From Dyella sp. C9 (GTDB taxonomy: Bacteria; Pseudomonadota; Gammaproteobacteria; Xanthomonadales; Rhodanobacteraceae), in the NCBI RefSeq assembly GCF_003332825.1, contig NZ_QIRF01000023.1, forward strand, positions 1 to 64,000: 64,000 nucleotides of DNA, in the 5' to 3' direction. The position numbers and the translations under genes were made by a program. The notes below the pieces were generated by a model. That model did no database searches, was not told where the DNA came from, and saw only the letters and a list, made by a program, of their open reading frames with translations. Shown here one piece after another: positions 45,081 to 54,317 of this stretch (its first letter is position 1; every line of letters begins with the position of its first letter).

Positions 45081-45219
45081 GTGGCGCAGTGATTTGCGAT
45101 ACATTTTGAGATTTTCCGCAAGAAATTTCTAACCGGGCGCAGATTCCCCCTTCCCCTAAACCGTTGGCTGACGCAAGGGCGCTCGGCCTCCCATTTTTTT
45201 GTCACTTCTGGAATCGACG

Positions 45220-47646
45220 ATGATGAAACGAATCCACCTTTCCATGGCGATCGCTGTCGTGGTTTGTATGGCTACGGGTACTGCCGCCGCGCAGGACTCC
45301 GCCGCCCAGACCGACCAGGCGAACGCCAACAAGGAGGCGGCCAGCCAGCGCTCCAATGCGTCGAGCACCTCCAACACCACCACCTCCAACGACACCAAGC
45401 GCGTTCAGCAGCTGAACACCGTGACGGTGCAGGCGCAGAGCCTGTCGCTGGGCGGGGGCATGATGTCGGTGCAGACGGCTCCGAAGGCGGTTTCCACCAT
45501 CACCCGCGACGCCATCGAGAAGGCTTCGCCGGGCGCCAACTTCACCCAGATGATCGGTTCGATCCCGGGCGTGAACGCCGCCACGGACGACGTGACCGGC
45601 CTGGCCAACGGCCACTACAGCATCCGCGGCTTCGACTCCTCGGACATCGGCATGACCGTGAACGGCGCGCCGATCACCGATACCGGCAGCTACTCGGTGT
45701 ACGCCACCGAGTACGGCGATTCGGAGAACATGGGTGACATCACCGTGTTGCAGGGCATCCCCGATGTCGACATGCCGGACTCGGGCGCCAGCGGCGGCCA
45801 CATCGGTTGGGCGACCATCGACCCGTCGCACACCGCCGGCCTGGATTTCACGCAGAGCATCGGCAACAACGACTACCGCCGCACCTTCATCCGCCTGGAA
45901 ACCGGCGACACCGGTCCGGTGCGTTCCTGGCTGTCGTACTCCAACAACAGCGCCGACAAGTGGCGCGGTGATGGCGACATGAACGTCACCAAGGTCGATG
46001 GCAAGTCGATCTGGACGATCAACGACGACAACTCCATCAGTGCCTCGCTACAGTACAACCGCGAGAACAACATCAACTACCGCTCGCTGACCAAGGCCCA
46101 GGAACAGCAGTACGGTTACCACTACGACTACACGACCACCTGGATGCCGGGTTCGTCGGCAGCCGCCATCAGCAACAACACGTATTACTACGGCCTGCGC
46201 ACCAATCCGTTCTCCAGCTACCTGTTCAGCCTGGACGGCGAGTTCAAGCTGAGCGACAACCTGCGCCTGTCGGTGGTGCCGTACTTCTGGTACGGCAGCG
46301 GCGGTGGCGGCGCCGGCGCTTCGGCGACCGAGAGCACCTCGCCGCTGGATCGTTTCGGCTATGCCAACCAGGACCTCAATGGCGACGGCGTGATCACCAA
46401 CAACGCCAAGGGCGTGGTGTACTCCTACTCGGCAGCCACCACCTTCCGTCCGGGCGTGATCGCCAAGTTCAACCAGGACTTCGGCCTGGACAACAGCCTC
46501 GAATACGGCGTGTGGTACGAGCGCTCGCGCAAGAGCCAGGCTGACACCTACGGCCTGGTCGACAACCAGGGCAACCCGGGCGACATCTGGGGTGACTCGG
46601 CGTACGTGGTGTTCCCGAGCGGCCTGCCGCAGAAGGTGTATGACGAATACACCAACACCGAGATCAAGAAGGGCTTCGTCACCGACAACTGGACCCCGAA
46701 CGACCAGTGGACCTTCACCGCTGGCGTGAGCTACCTGTGGGAGAACCGCACGGGTTGGGTGTGGGAGTACCCGGGCTCGCTGGCCGGTTCGGCCACCAAG
46801 CTGCAGAACTACAGCAACGTCGACAAGAACTGGAACAAGTTCCTGCCGACCGCTGGCATCAAGTTCCAGCTCAATGACCAGAACCAGTTCTACATCGGCA
46901 GCGGCAAGACCTTCCGTGCGCCGCCGAACACCGTGGCCCTGCTGAACACGCTGGACAACCAGACCCAGGCCAACAAGCCTGAAACGGCCTGGAACACCGA
47001 CCTCGGCTACCGTTTCTACGGTGAGTCGCTGTCGGCCAGTGCGGACATCTACCGCAGCAACTACAGCAACAAGCAGGAAAGCGCCTACGACGAGGCCACC
47101 GGCTACACCTACTACACCTCGATCAACCGCATGCACATGCAGGGTTTCAACGGTGAGGTGAGCTACAAGCTGGCGAAGGACTGGACGGCGTATGCCTCCT
47201 ACACCTACACCCAGGCCAAGATCGTCGGCAGCATCGATGGCGGCAGCGGCGATGGCATCTATCCGACCAATGGCAAGACCATGCCGGATACCGCCCGCAA
47301 CATCGGCAACGTGAGCATCGGCTACGACGACGGCACCCACCTGTGGGCGACCCTGTCGGCACGCGTCACCAGCTCGCTGTACGGCGACTACATGAACACC
47401 GAGAGCGTGGGTGGCTTCACCACCTTCAACCTGAGCGCGGGCTACAAGTTCGACAGCTGGAGCTGGCTGAAGAACCCGTACATCAAGTTGAACGTGACCA
47501 ACCTGACCAACCACCAGGCGTTCTCGTACGTCAGCTCGGCGCAGTTCCTGGCCACGCAGATGGGCTCGCTGTACACCAGCTCGCCGACCTACGGCCTGCT
47601 GCAGCCGCGTGCCTACATGCTGACCTTCGGCACCTCACTGTTCTAA
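45220..47646 (+). CDS. TonB-dependent outer-membrane receptor
   Basis: 808 residues. A signal peptide (AIAVVVCMATGTAAAQ) precedes a Ser/Thr/Asn-rich stretch, a TonB-box-like QLNTVTV, the plug domain (NFTQMIGSIPGVNAATDD, YSIRGFDSSDIGMTVNGAP) and a large beta barrel ending YMLTFGTSLF with a C-terminal Phe. These receptors import bulky substrates (siderophores, glycans, vitamins) using TonB energy. The ligand is unknown. Tandem ATGs at 45220 and 45223 are both possible; a TTG frame extension at 45199 is less likely. It has its own terminator. Confidence 0.9.
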   Translation: MMKRIHLSMAIAVVVCMATGTAAAQDSAAQTDQANANKEAASQRSNASSTSNTTTSNDTKRVQQLNTVTVQAQSLSLGGGMMSVQTAPKAVSTITRDAIEKASPGANFTQMIGSIPGVNAATDDVTGLANGHYSIRGFDSSDIGMTVNGAPITDTGSYSVYATEYGDSENMGDITVLQGIPDVDMPDSGASGGHIGWATIDPSHTAGLDFTQSIGNNDYRRTFIRLETGDTGPVRSWLSYSNNSADKWRGDGDMNVTKVDGKSIWTINDDNSISASLQYNRENNINYRSLTKAQEQQYGYHYDYTTTWMPGSSAAAISNNTYYYGLRTNPFSSYLFSLDGEFKLSDNLRLSVVPYFWYGSGGGGAGASATESTSPLDRFGYANQDLNGDGVITNNAKGVVYSYSAATTFRPGVIAKFNQDFGLDNSLEYGVWYERSRKSQADTYGLVDNQGNPGDIWGDSAYVVFPSGLPQKVYDEYTNTEIKKGFVTDNWTPNDQWTFTAGVSYLWENRTGWVWEYPGSLAGSATKLQNYSNVDKNWNKFLPTAGIKFQLNDQNQFYIGSGKTFRAPPNTVALLNTLDNQTQANKPETAWNTDLGYRFYGESLSASADIYRSNYSNKQESAYDEATGYTYYTSINRMHMQGFNGEVSYKLAKDWTAYASYTYTQAKIVGSIDGGSGDGIYPTNGKTMPDTARNIGNVSIGYDDGTHLWATLSARVTSSLYGDYMNTESVGGFTTFNLSAGYKFDSWSWLKNPYIKLNVTNLTNHQAFSYVSSAQFLATQMGSLYTSSPTYGLLQPRAYMLTFGTSLF

Positions 47647-47671
47647 GTTCCACCTGCAGCTTGCTGCAACG

Positions 47672-47701
47672 AACCGGCCCCGCATGGGGCCGGTTTTTTT
47701 T
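47672..47701 (+). terminator. Intrinsic terminator of the TonB-dependent receptor
   Basis: AACCGGCCCC (47672-47681) and GGGGCCGGTT (47686-47695) form a 10-bp stem with a 4-nt loop, followed by a T-run to 47701. Confidence 0.92.
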
Positions 47702-47830
47702 CGCCCGGACGCAAGGTCCGGGTCGCCGCCTCACGGGGCGGCCACGGCTACCCCGGCAGCACGGCGAGCCCTATCGCCGCCAGGCCGGCGATCGTTGAAC
47801 TTCAAGTTCTTACGATAACGTCGGCGAGAA

Positions 47831-47881
47831 CCGCAAGAAATGTGAGATTTACGTCAAAAAGTTACGATTCTGTAATATAAT
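47831..47881 (+). promoter_or_regulatory. Promoter region of the Oar-like gene
   Basis: A perfect -10 hexamer TATAAT lies at 47876-47881, with no good -35 at the usual distance, suggesting activator dependence. CCGCAAGAAAT (47831-47841) is repeated exactly at 45116-45126 before the other TonB-dependent receptor. Transcription would start near 47888. Confidence 0.55.
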
Positions 47882-47983
47882 GCGACTACATTCGTCGTGA
47901 TGAGTCCTGGCTGGCGGCCTCGCCGGGCCCCTTGGGCGCATCAAATTATTTCAGGGAATCAGTCACTTAAGACGGTGAGAGGG

Positions 47984-48017
47984 GCATGGGACTCCTCTGG
48001 CTGGTCCCATGCTTTTT
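47984..48017 (+). terminator. Terminator-like hairpin in the leader of the Oar-like gene
   Basis: GCATGGGAC (47984-47992) and GTCCCATGC (48004-48012) are perfectly complementary, with an 11-nt loop followed by five T. It lies about 30 bp before the start codon, inside the predicted transcript. The loop word CCTCT (47994-47998) can pair with AGAGG (47978-47982) in a competing fold. Confidence 0.6.
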
Positions 48018-48046
48018 CTTGCGAATCTCTTAGGGGTCGAATCTCG

Positions 48047-51000
48047 ATGAACAACTCTTTGCGCACCAAGCTGTTGCCGGTGGCCATTGCTGCGTTGCTC
48101 GCGGCGTCGCCGGTGCTGGCCCAGGACACCTCCTCCTCGATCAGTGGTCGTGTGCTCGATGCGAGCGGCCAGCCGGTGGCTGGCGCCACCGTGCAGATCG
48201 TGCATGAGCCCACGGGCACCACCAAGACCCTCACCACCGACGCCAGCGGCCGCTACTCGGCGCAGGGCCTGCGCGTGGGCGGTCCGTTCGACGTGACGGT
48301 CACCAAGGACGGCTCCAAGGTCGAGCAGGAAAACGTCTACCTGCAGCTGGCCCAGGACACCGCCGTCAACCTGACCATGGGTGCCGGCCAGGCGGCCGTG
48401 CAGAACCTCGGCGGTGTGACGGTGTCGGCCAATACGCTGGCCCAGACCTTCAATTCCGACAACAAGGGTCTGTCGACCAACATCTCGCGTCGTGAGCTGG
48501 AAGCCACGCCGACCCCGAACCGCTCGATCCAGGACGTGGTTCGCCTCGATCCGCGCGTGACCATCACCGACCGCGACCGCGGCCAGATCTCCGCGCTGGG
48601 CCAGAACTTCCGCTACAACAACATCACCATCGACACGGTCAGCGCGGGCGACCCGTTCGGCCTGGAAGACAACGGTCTGGCCAGCGTCGGCACGCCGATT
48701 TCGCAGGACACGATCGAGGAATACAACATCTCGACCGCCAACTACGACGTGTCCGCCCGCCGCGGCGTGGGCGCCAACGTCAACGCGGTCACCAAGAGCG
48801 GTACCAACGATTTCCACGGCTCGGTGTATTACACCTACCAGAACACCAACGACATGGTGGGCGAGCTGAAGAACGCCAACGGCCAGAGCTCCAAGTACAC
48901 CGGTTTCGACCGTAACTGGACCTCGGGCTTCACCTTTGGCGGCCCGATCCTGAAGGACAAGCTGTTCTTCTTCGCGTCCTACGAAGAGTCCAAGAAGGTG
49001 GGTGTGGGTTCGAGCTATGGCCCGAGCGATTCGGACTATACCAACACCGTGCAGGGCCTGACCCAGGCGCAGGTCGACTCGATCATCGCGCAGGCGCAGA
49101 AGCTGGGCCTGACCCCGGGCAACTACACCGACAAGTTCGACCTGACCGACAAGCGCTACCTGGTCAAGCTGGACTGGAACATTTCGTCCAACCATCGCGC
49201 CAGCTTCCGCTTCAACCAGACCAAGGAAGTGCAGCCGATCGCCACGGCCAGTGCCGTCGGCTACCTCAACCTGAGCAGCAACTGGTACTCGAAGAACCGC
49301 GACAGCAAGAGCTACACGCTGAACTTCTTCGACGACTGGACCGACAAGTTCTCCACCGAGTCGGCCATCTCGTACGCCACCTATGACCAGGCGCGCGCCG
49401 CGCTGGTGGGCGGCGACCAGCCGTACATCCAGATCTATCCGAACAACGATGCCACCAGCGGCACCAACGTCGCCATCGGCACCGAGCCGAGCAGCCAGGT
49501 GAACGCACTGAGCGTGAAGTCGTGGAATGCGTACTTCGCCGGCACCGTGTACCTGGGCGACCACACCCTGAAGGGCGGCGTGGACTACCAGCGTGACCAG
49601 TACTACAACGCGTTCCTGCAGCGCTACTTCGGTTCGTACCAGTTCAACCTGGCCAACTGGCCCAGCGGCGCCTGGTACAACTACCAGATGAAGCGCCCGG
49701 TCAACGGCTACTCGCTGGATGACGTGGCCGCGCGCTACACGCTGAACCAGTACGGCATCTTCCTGCAGGACACCTGGCAGGTCACCGATCGCCTGTCCGT
49801 GCAGTATGGCGTGCGCGTGGACATTCCCATCACCGACGACCAGCCGCTGCTGAACCCGTGCTTCGCCGCGGCCCCGGGCAAGGCCTTCACCGCCTACCAG
49901 GCTGACGGCAAGACCCCGGCCTGCGTGGCCTCGAAGGGCGGCTTCGGCTACGCCAACAACACCCGCGTCAGCGGCAATCGCGTGGTGGAACCGCGCCTGT
50001 CGTTCAACTACCAGTTCGACACCGAGCGCATGACCCAGCTGCGCGGCGGCGCGGGCCTGTTCATTGCGAACAACCCGAGCGTGTGGATCTCCAATGCCTA
50101 CGCCAACAACGGCTACAACGTCGGCACCTGGAACATCACCGACAGCAAGAGCGGCCTGCCGGGCACCGTGCTGGCCAACGTGGGCACCAAGCCGGCGCCG
50201 TCGTACGACCCGAACAACCCGATCATCCCGGGTAACTCGACCACGCTGGGTTCCTCCTCGGCGAAGATGGCGGTCGATACGGTCGACCCGAACTTCAAGC
50301 AGCCGACCGTGTGGAAGATGAACCTCGCGCTCGACCGCGAGCTGCCCTGGATGGGCATCGTGGGTTCGGTGGAGTGGATCCACCTGCAGGTGCGTGACGC
50401 GATCTTCTACAAGAACATCAACATCGGCGCGCCGACCGGCGTGGCGCAGGACGGCCGCAACCTGTACTGGAACGCGAACGTCAAGGGCACCACCGGCACG
50501 GCCAGCAGCAATGGCCTGAGCTCGAGCAACGAGCGCGCCAATGCCAACCCGGCGTTTGATCGCGCCACCACCTTGCTGACCAACAGCCACAAGGGCAGCT
50601 CGGACAACGTCACGCTGTCGTTCAAGAAGGCCTTCGCCAACGAATGGTTCGGCATGGTGGGCTTCAGCTGGAACCGCGCCACGGACGTCAATCCGGGCTC
50701 GTCCAGCGTCGCCAACTCCAACTACAGCAACAACGTCTGGGTGAACCCGAACGAAGACAAGGCGACCACCTCGGCCTACTCGGTTCCGTACCGCGTGATC
50801 GCATCACTGAGCTGGCAGCATCGCTTCTTCAGCGACTACGCCACCACCATCAGCGCGATGTACGACGGCCACTCCGGCTCGCCGTACAGCTGGACCTACG
50901 GCAACGACATCAACGGCGACGGCTACGCCCGCGACCTGGTCTACATCCCGAAGTCGATCAACGACGTGAAGTGGGCTGCTGCCGTCACCGACAAGATGAA

Positions 51001-51421
51001 GCAGCAGTTCATGGATTACATCAACAACGACGACTACCTGCGCAAGCACAAGGGTGAGATCGCTGGCCGCAACGCCGATCGCGCGTCGTGGATCAGCCAG
51101 CTCGACCTGTCCTTCCGCCAGGAGATCCCGGGCCTGTTCGACGGCAACAAGGGCATCATCTCGCTCGACATCTACAATTTCACCAACATGCTCAACAAGC
51201 GTTGGGGCGTGGAGCGTCGTGCGACCTTCCCGGGCGTGCGTAACCTCGCTGACGTGAGCGGCATCGACGCCAACGGCAACTACTACTACGACATCTCCGG
51301 CAAGAACTACAAGGACAAGAACGGCAACTACGCGCCGAACGCGTCCCCGCTGCCGGTGAACGAGTCGCTGAACCCGTCGCAGCGCTGGTCCGCCATGCTG
51401 AGCGTGAAGTACACGTTCTGA
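48047..51421 (+). CDS. Oar-like TonB-dependent receptor with N-terminal carboxypeptidase-regulatory-like domain
   Basis: 1124 residues. A signal peptide (LLPVAIAALLAASPVLAQ) is followed by a CarboxypepD_reg-like Ig fold (SISGRVLDASGQPVAGATV), a plug region (PTPNRSIQDVVRLDPRVTI, FRYNNITIDTVSAGDPFG) and a very large barrel ending RWSAMLSVKYTF. This architecture matches the Oar family, known in Myxococcus and abundant in Xanthomonadales; ligands are mostly unknown. The frame continues upstream to 47897, but ATG 48047 starts the signal peptide. The long leader is described separately. Confidence 0.9.
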   Translation: MNNSLRTKLLPVAIAALLAASPVLAQDTSSSISGRVLDASGQPVAGATVQIVHEPTGTTKTLTTDASGRYSAQGLRVGGPFDVTVTKDGSKVEQENVYLQLAQDTAVNLTMGAGQAAVQNLGGVTVSANTLAQTFNSDNKGLSTNISRRELEATPTPNRSIQDVVRLDPRVTITDRDRGQISALGQNFRYNNITIDTVSAGDPFGLEDNGLASVGTPISQDTIEEYNISTANYDVSARRGVGANVNAVTKSGTNDFHGSVYYTYQNTNDMVGELKNANGQSSKYTGFDRNWTSGFTFGGPILKDKLFFFASYEESKKVGVGSSYGPSDSDYTNTVQGLTQAQVDSIIAQAQKLGLTPGNYTDKFDLTDKRYLVKLDWNISSNHRASFRFNQTKEVQPIATASAVGYLNLSSNWYSKNRDSKSYTLNFFDDWTDKFSTESAISYATYDQARAALVGGDQPYIQIYPNNDATSGTNVAIGTEPSSQVNALSVKSWNAYFAGTVYLGDHTLKGGVDYQRDQYYNAFLQRYFGSYQFNLANWPSGAWYNYQMKRPVNGYSLDDVAARYTLNQYGIFLQDTWQVTDRLSVQYGVRVDIPITDDQPLLNPCFAAAPGKAFTAYQADGKTPACVASKGGFGYANNTRVSGNRVVEPRLSFNYQFDTERMTQLRGGAGLFIANNPSVWISNAYANNGYNVGTWNITDSKSGLPGTVLANVGTKPAPSYDPNNPIIPGNSTTLGSSSAKMAVDTVDPNFKQPTVWKMNLALDRELPWMGIVGSVEWIHLQVRDAIFYKNINIGAPTGVAQDGRNLYWNANVKGTTGTASSNGLSSSNERANANPAFDRATTLLTNSHKGSSDNVTLSFKKAFANEWFGMVGFSWNRATDVNPGSSSVANSNYSNNVWVNPNEDKATTSAYSVPYRVIASLSWQHRFFSDYATTISAMYDGHSGSPYSWTYGNDINGDGYARDLVYIPKSINDVKWAAAVTDKMKQQFMDYINNDDYLRKHKGEIAGRNADRASWISQLDLSFRQEIPGLFDGNKGIISLDIYNFTNMLNKRWGVERRATFPGVRNLADVSGIDANGNYYYDISGKNYKDKNGNYAPNASPLPVNESLNPSQRWSAMLSVKYTF

Positions 51422-51446
51422 TCCCGTCGTAAAAATCGGCGATCTG

Positions 51447-51477
51447 GCCGGCGTCCGCGAGGGCGCCGGCTTTTTTT
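51447..51477 (+). terminator. Intrinsic terminator of the Oar-like gene
   Basis: GCCGGCG (51447-51453) and CGCCGGC (51464-51470) form a 7-bp stem followed by seven T (51471-51477). Confidence 0.9.
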
Positions 51478-51597
51478 GTGGGGGAGATGAACCGGTCCTG
51501 GCTTGACCCTGCCATGCCTGGCGCGGGAAGCTACGCGGTCCGCCGCGCTTTTGCCCGGACGCACGAGCCGCGAGGATGCGGCGAGGAGAATGCTTCA

Positions 51598-53010
51598 ATG
51601 AGTGAGAATCAAGCCGGCAAGTCCGGCCGGGCCGCTACCGTCAGCGCGCGCATTTCGCCCGCCGGTGGCCTGGATATCCTGTCCCGCAACGAAGTGGCGC
51701 GCCTGCGCGACGCCAGCGGTTCGGGCCTGCACGCCTTGCTGCGCCGCTGCGCGCTGGCGGTGCTGACCTCCGGCAACATGAGCGACGACCCGCGCTCGAT
51801 CCTCGAGCAGTTCCCGGACTTCGACATCCAGGTGCTGCAGCAGGACCGCGGCATCAAGATCGAGCTGACCCACGCGCCGGCCCAGGCCTTCGTCGATGGC
51901 CAGATCATCCGCGGTATCAATGAGTTGCTGGTGGCCGTGGTGCGCGACATCGTCTATGTGTCGACGCAGATGGAGCAGGGCAATTTCGACCTGAACGACA
52001 GCGTGGGCCTGACCCATGCGGTGTTCGAGATCCTGCGCAACGCCCGCATCCTCAAGGCGCAGATCGACCCGAACCTGGTGGTGTGCTGGGGCGGCCACTC
52101 GATCTCGCGCGAGGAGTACGACTACACCAAGCAGGTGGGCTACCAGCTGGGCCTGCGCGGCATGGACATCTGCACCGGCTGCGGCCCGGGCGCCATGAAG
52201 GGTCCGATGAAGGGCGCCACCATTGCGCACGCCAAGCAGCGTCGCCGCAACAACCGCTACATCGGCATCACCGAGCCGGGCATCATTGCGGCCGAATCGC
52301 CGAACCCGATCGTCAATCACCTGGTGATCATGCCGGACATCGAGAAGCGCCTCGAGGCATTCGTGCGCATGGGCCACGGCATCATCGTGTTCCCGGGCGG
52401 CGTGGGCACGGCCGAAGAGATCCTCTACCTGCTGGGCATCCTGCTGCACCCGGACAACGCCGGCGTGCCGTTCCCGCTGATCTTCACCGGCCCCCGCCAG
52501 TCGGCGGCGTACTTCGAGCAGATCGACCGCTTCCTGCGCTTGACCATGGGCGACAGCGTGGCGCAGCACTACCAGATCATCGTCGACGATCCGGCCGCGG
52601 TGGCGCGCGCGATGGTGCGCGGCATCGACAAGGTGCGCAATTACCGGCTGGACACCAAGGACGCGTTCTTCTTCAACTGGGCGCTCAATATTCCCTACGC
52701 GTTCCAACTGCCGTTCCGTCCCACCCACGAGGCCATGCGTGCACTGGCCATTCACCGCGATCGTCCGCGCCATGAGCTGGCGGCCGACCTGCGCCGCGCG
52801 TTCTCCGGCATCGTGGCCGGCAACGTGAAGGAAGAGGGCATGCGGGCTATCGAGAAGGAAGGCCCGTTCGACATCGATGGCGACGCCGACATCATGCAGT
52901 CGCTGGACGAACTGCTGAAGGCGTTCGTGGCGCAGGATCGCATGAAGCTGCCAGGTGGCACCGCCTACGTACCCTGCTATCGGGTGTTGACCGGCGAAAC
53001 GGCCCATTGA
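51598..53010 (+). CDS. ppnN: Nucleotide 5'-monophosphate nucleosidase PpnN (YgdH, LOG family)
   Basis: 470 residues. The central LOG domain has GGHSISREEYDYTKQVGYQL, CTGCGPGAMKGPMKGA and the signature FPGGVGTAEEILYLLG. N- and C-terminal extensions are typical of PpnN. It splits purine and pyrimidine nucleotides to base and ribose-5-phosphate and in E. coli is stimulated by (p)ppGpp. The frame is open upstream to 51478, but GAGGAG at 51583-51588 fits ATG 51598. Confidence 0.93.
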   Translation: MSENQAGKSGRAATVSARISPAGGLDILSRNEVARLRDASGSGLHALLRRCALAVLTSGNMSDDPRSILEQFPDFDIQVLQQDRGIKIELTHAPAQAFVDGQIIRGINELLVAVVRDIVYVSTQMEQGNFDLNDSVGLTHAVFEILRNARILKAQIDPNLVVCWGGHSISREEYDYTKQVGYQLGLRGMDICTGCGPGAMKGPMKGATIAHAKQRRRNNRYIGITEPGIIAAESPNPIVNHLVIMPDIEKRLEAFVRMGHGIIVFPGGVGTAEEILYLLGILLHPDNAGVPFPLIFTGPRQSAAYFEQIDRFLRLTMGDSVAQHYQIIVDDPAAVARAMVRGIDKVRNYRLDTKDAFFFNWALNIPYAFQLPFRPTHEAMRALAIHRDRPRHELAADLRRAFSGIVAGNVKEEGMRAIEKEGPFDIDGDADIMQSLDELLKAFVAQDRMKLPGGTAYVPCYRVLTGETAH

Positions 53011-53034
53011 GCCTTGGTTTTCGCTGAAAACGTC

Positions 53035-53040
53035 TTGACA
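53035..53040 (+). promoter_or_regulatory. -35 element of the tRNA-Asn promoter
   Basis: A perfect TTGACA lies 37 bp before the tRNA; the -10 around 53055-53063 is weak by eye. Confidence 0.5.
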
Positions 53041-53077
53041 GACCCGAGCTGGATATTCAAACTATCCAGCTCACCCC

Positions 53078-53154
53078 GCCCGAATAGCTCAGCCGGTTAG
53101 AGCACTTGACTGTTAATCAGGGGGTCGTTGGTTCGAGTCCAACTTCGGGCGCCA
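53078..53154 (+). tRNA. tRNA-Asn (anticodon GTT)
   Basis: 77 nt with encoded CCA. Acceptor arms GCCCGAA (53078-53084) and TTCGGGC (53144-53150) pair fully. The anticodon stem CTTGA/TCAGG encloses CTGTTAA, giving GTT at 53112-53114. The T arm contains GGTTCGAGTCC. Confidence 0.97.
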
Positions 53155-53160
53155 TCTTCC

Positions 53161-53197
53161 GAAAAGGCCCTGCCGCAAGGCAGGGCCTTTTCTTTTT
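53161..53197 (+). terminator. Intrinsic terminator after tRNA-Asn
   Basis: GAAAAGGCCCTGCC (53161-53174) and GGCAGGGCCTTTTC (53179-53192) form a 14-bp stem with a GCAA tetraloop, followed by TTTTT. Confidence 0.93.
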
Positions 53198-53256
53198 GCG
53201 TCGCCCATCCCGCGGCAACGGCTATATTGGGCCCGGGTAACCCGGCGAGGCGTGCC

Positions 53257-53598
53257 ATGCACAGGTGCGTGAGCGTAGTGGCGGTGGTCCTGTTGGCAGG
53301 GTGCGCCAGTGCGGGCGATACCGCGCGGCAAAAGCCCACGTTCGTGGCGAGTACGGCCAAGACCGATCGCGAGTATGGCAACTGCGTGCTCGGGCAGTGG
53401 CAGGCGATTTCGCCGGCCGCGCACATGGTGGAGATGGCCGATGGCTTCCAGGTCATCGTTCCCAATGCCACCACTCCGGTCGAGGAGCTGCTGGTGATAC
53501 GCAGCAGGGCCAACGGTGCCGATGTCGCCCTGCACGAGCATCTGTCCATCGTGGCCATGCGGGCCTATCGCGAGACGGCCAAGGCTTGCCTCTCCTGA
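53257..53598 (+). CDS. Small predicted lipoprotein of unknown function
   Basis: 113 residues starting MHRCVSVVAVVLLAGCAS. The lipobox LLAGC predicts lipidation at Cys16. Two further Cys (YGNCVLG and AKACLS) could form a disulfide. GAGG lies 6 nt before ATG 53257; the frame upstream runs into the tRNA and is not used. No domain recognised. Convergent with the pseudopilin gene. Confidence 0.75.
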   Translation: MHRCVSVVAVVLLAGCASAGDTARQKPTFVASTAKTDREYGNCVLGQWQAISPAAHMVEMADGFQVIVPNATTPVEELLVIRSRANGADVALHEHLSIVAMRAYRETAKACLS

Positions 53599-53606
53599 AG
53601 GAATGT

Positions 53607-54164
53607 TCAGCCCTCACTGGCGCAGCGCTGCGCCTGTTCGGCTGTCGCGTGGGTGCTGAGAATCCTGCCGGACGAGGCTACCGTGATGGCGAGCGTCACG
53701 CGGGCATCGCCCCTGCTGCACAGGGTGAAGGTGGCATTGCTGCCGCCAGCGCTGCCGTCTGGCTGGAAACGGATGCGCTTGCGCCCGGTGGTGCTGAGGA
53801 TGGTGAGCGCCGGCTGCCCGCCTGTTACCCAGACCGCTGCGCCGTTGAGCTGGTCGGCCTTTTCGGACTGGTAGTGGCCAACCAGCCACCCGTCCTCCCA
53901 GTGCAGGGAATCACTGCACTGCTGGCCGTCGCGGGTGGGGCACAGCAGGGTGCGCCGCCGTGTCTCGATCGCCAGGTTCCTCGCGGCCCGCAGCGCGGCG
54001 GCAAGGTCACTGCCAGCCGCCTGCAGGTGGCTGCGTGTCCTGAGGTGACCCAGTGCCGGGGCGCCCACGCACAGCAGGGTCGTGGCGATGGCCAGTACCA
54101 GGATCTGCTCGATCAGCGTGTAGCCGCCGTGCGTGCGGCGGGGCACTCCGTTCTCTCGTTTCAT
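53607..54164 (-). CDS. FimT/GspH-type minor pseudopilin
   Basis: 185 residues. The prepilin site is GG|YTLIEQILVLAIATTLL with Glu5, followed by RSHLQAAGSDLAAALRAARNLAIETRRRT, the typical FimT/GspH helix, and a beta-rich C-terminus with a Cys pair. Members prime type IV pilus or type II secretion filaments; FimT also binds DNA in some naturally competent bacteria. It is an orphan here, without the fimU/pilV/pilW cluster. Tyr replaces the usual Phe after the cleavage site. Confidence 0.88.
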   Translation of the reverse strand: MKRENGVPRRTHGGYTLIEQILVLAIATTLLCVGAPALGHLRTRSHLQAAGSDLAAALRAARNLAIETRRRTLLCPTRDGQQCSDSLHWEDGWLVGHYQSEKADQLNGAAVWVTGGQPALTILSTTGRKRIRFQPDGSAGGSNATFTLCSRGDARVTLAITVASSGRILSTHATAEQAQRCASEG

Positions 54165-54317
54165 GGGCCGCGTTCCTTGCAGCTGGGAACCTCAACGCTA
54201 GCCTTCCCTGGCCGGCAAGGTGGTCGTCAAAGGGCGAGCAGGCCTGTCGTAACCTGCTGACAGGCCTTGTCAGCAGTGCGATTTAAAATGCCCGCACGCG
54301 ACCGCATGTAGAGCCCC

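Noticed and set aside
47963..50590. A long open frame antisense to the Oar-like gene.
   Set aside because: Low-complexity Val/Arg/Gly/Ala composition and no start signal; the sense gene has a signal peptide and barrel features.
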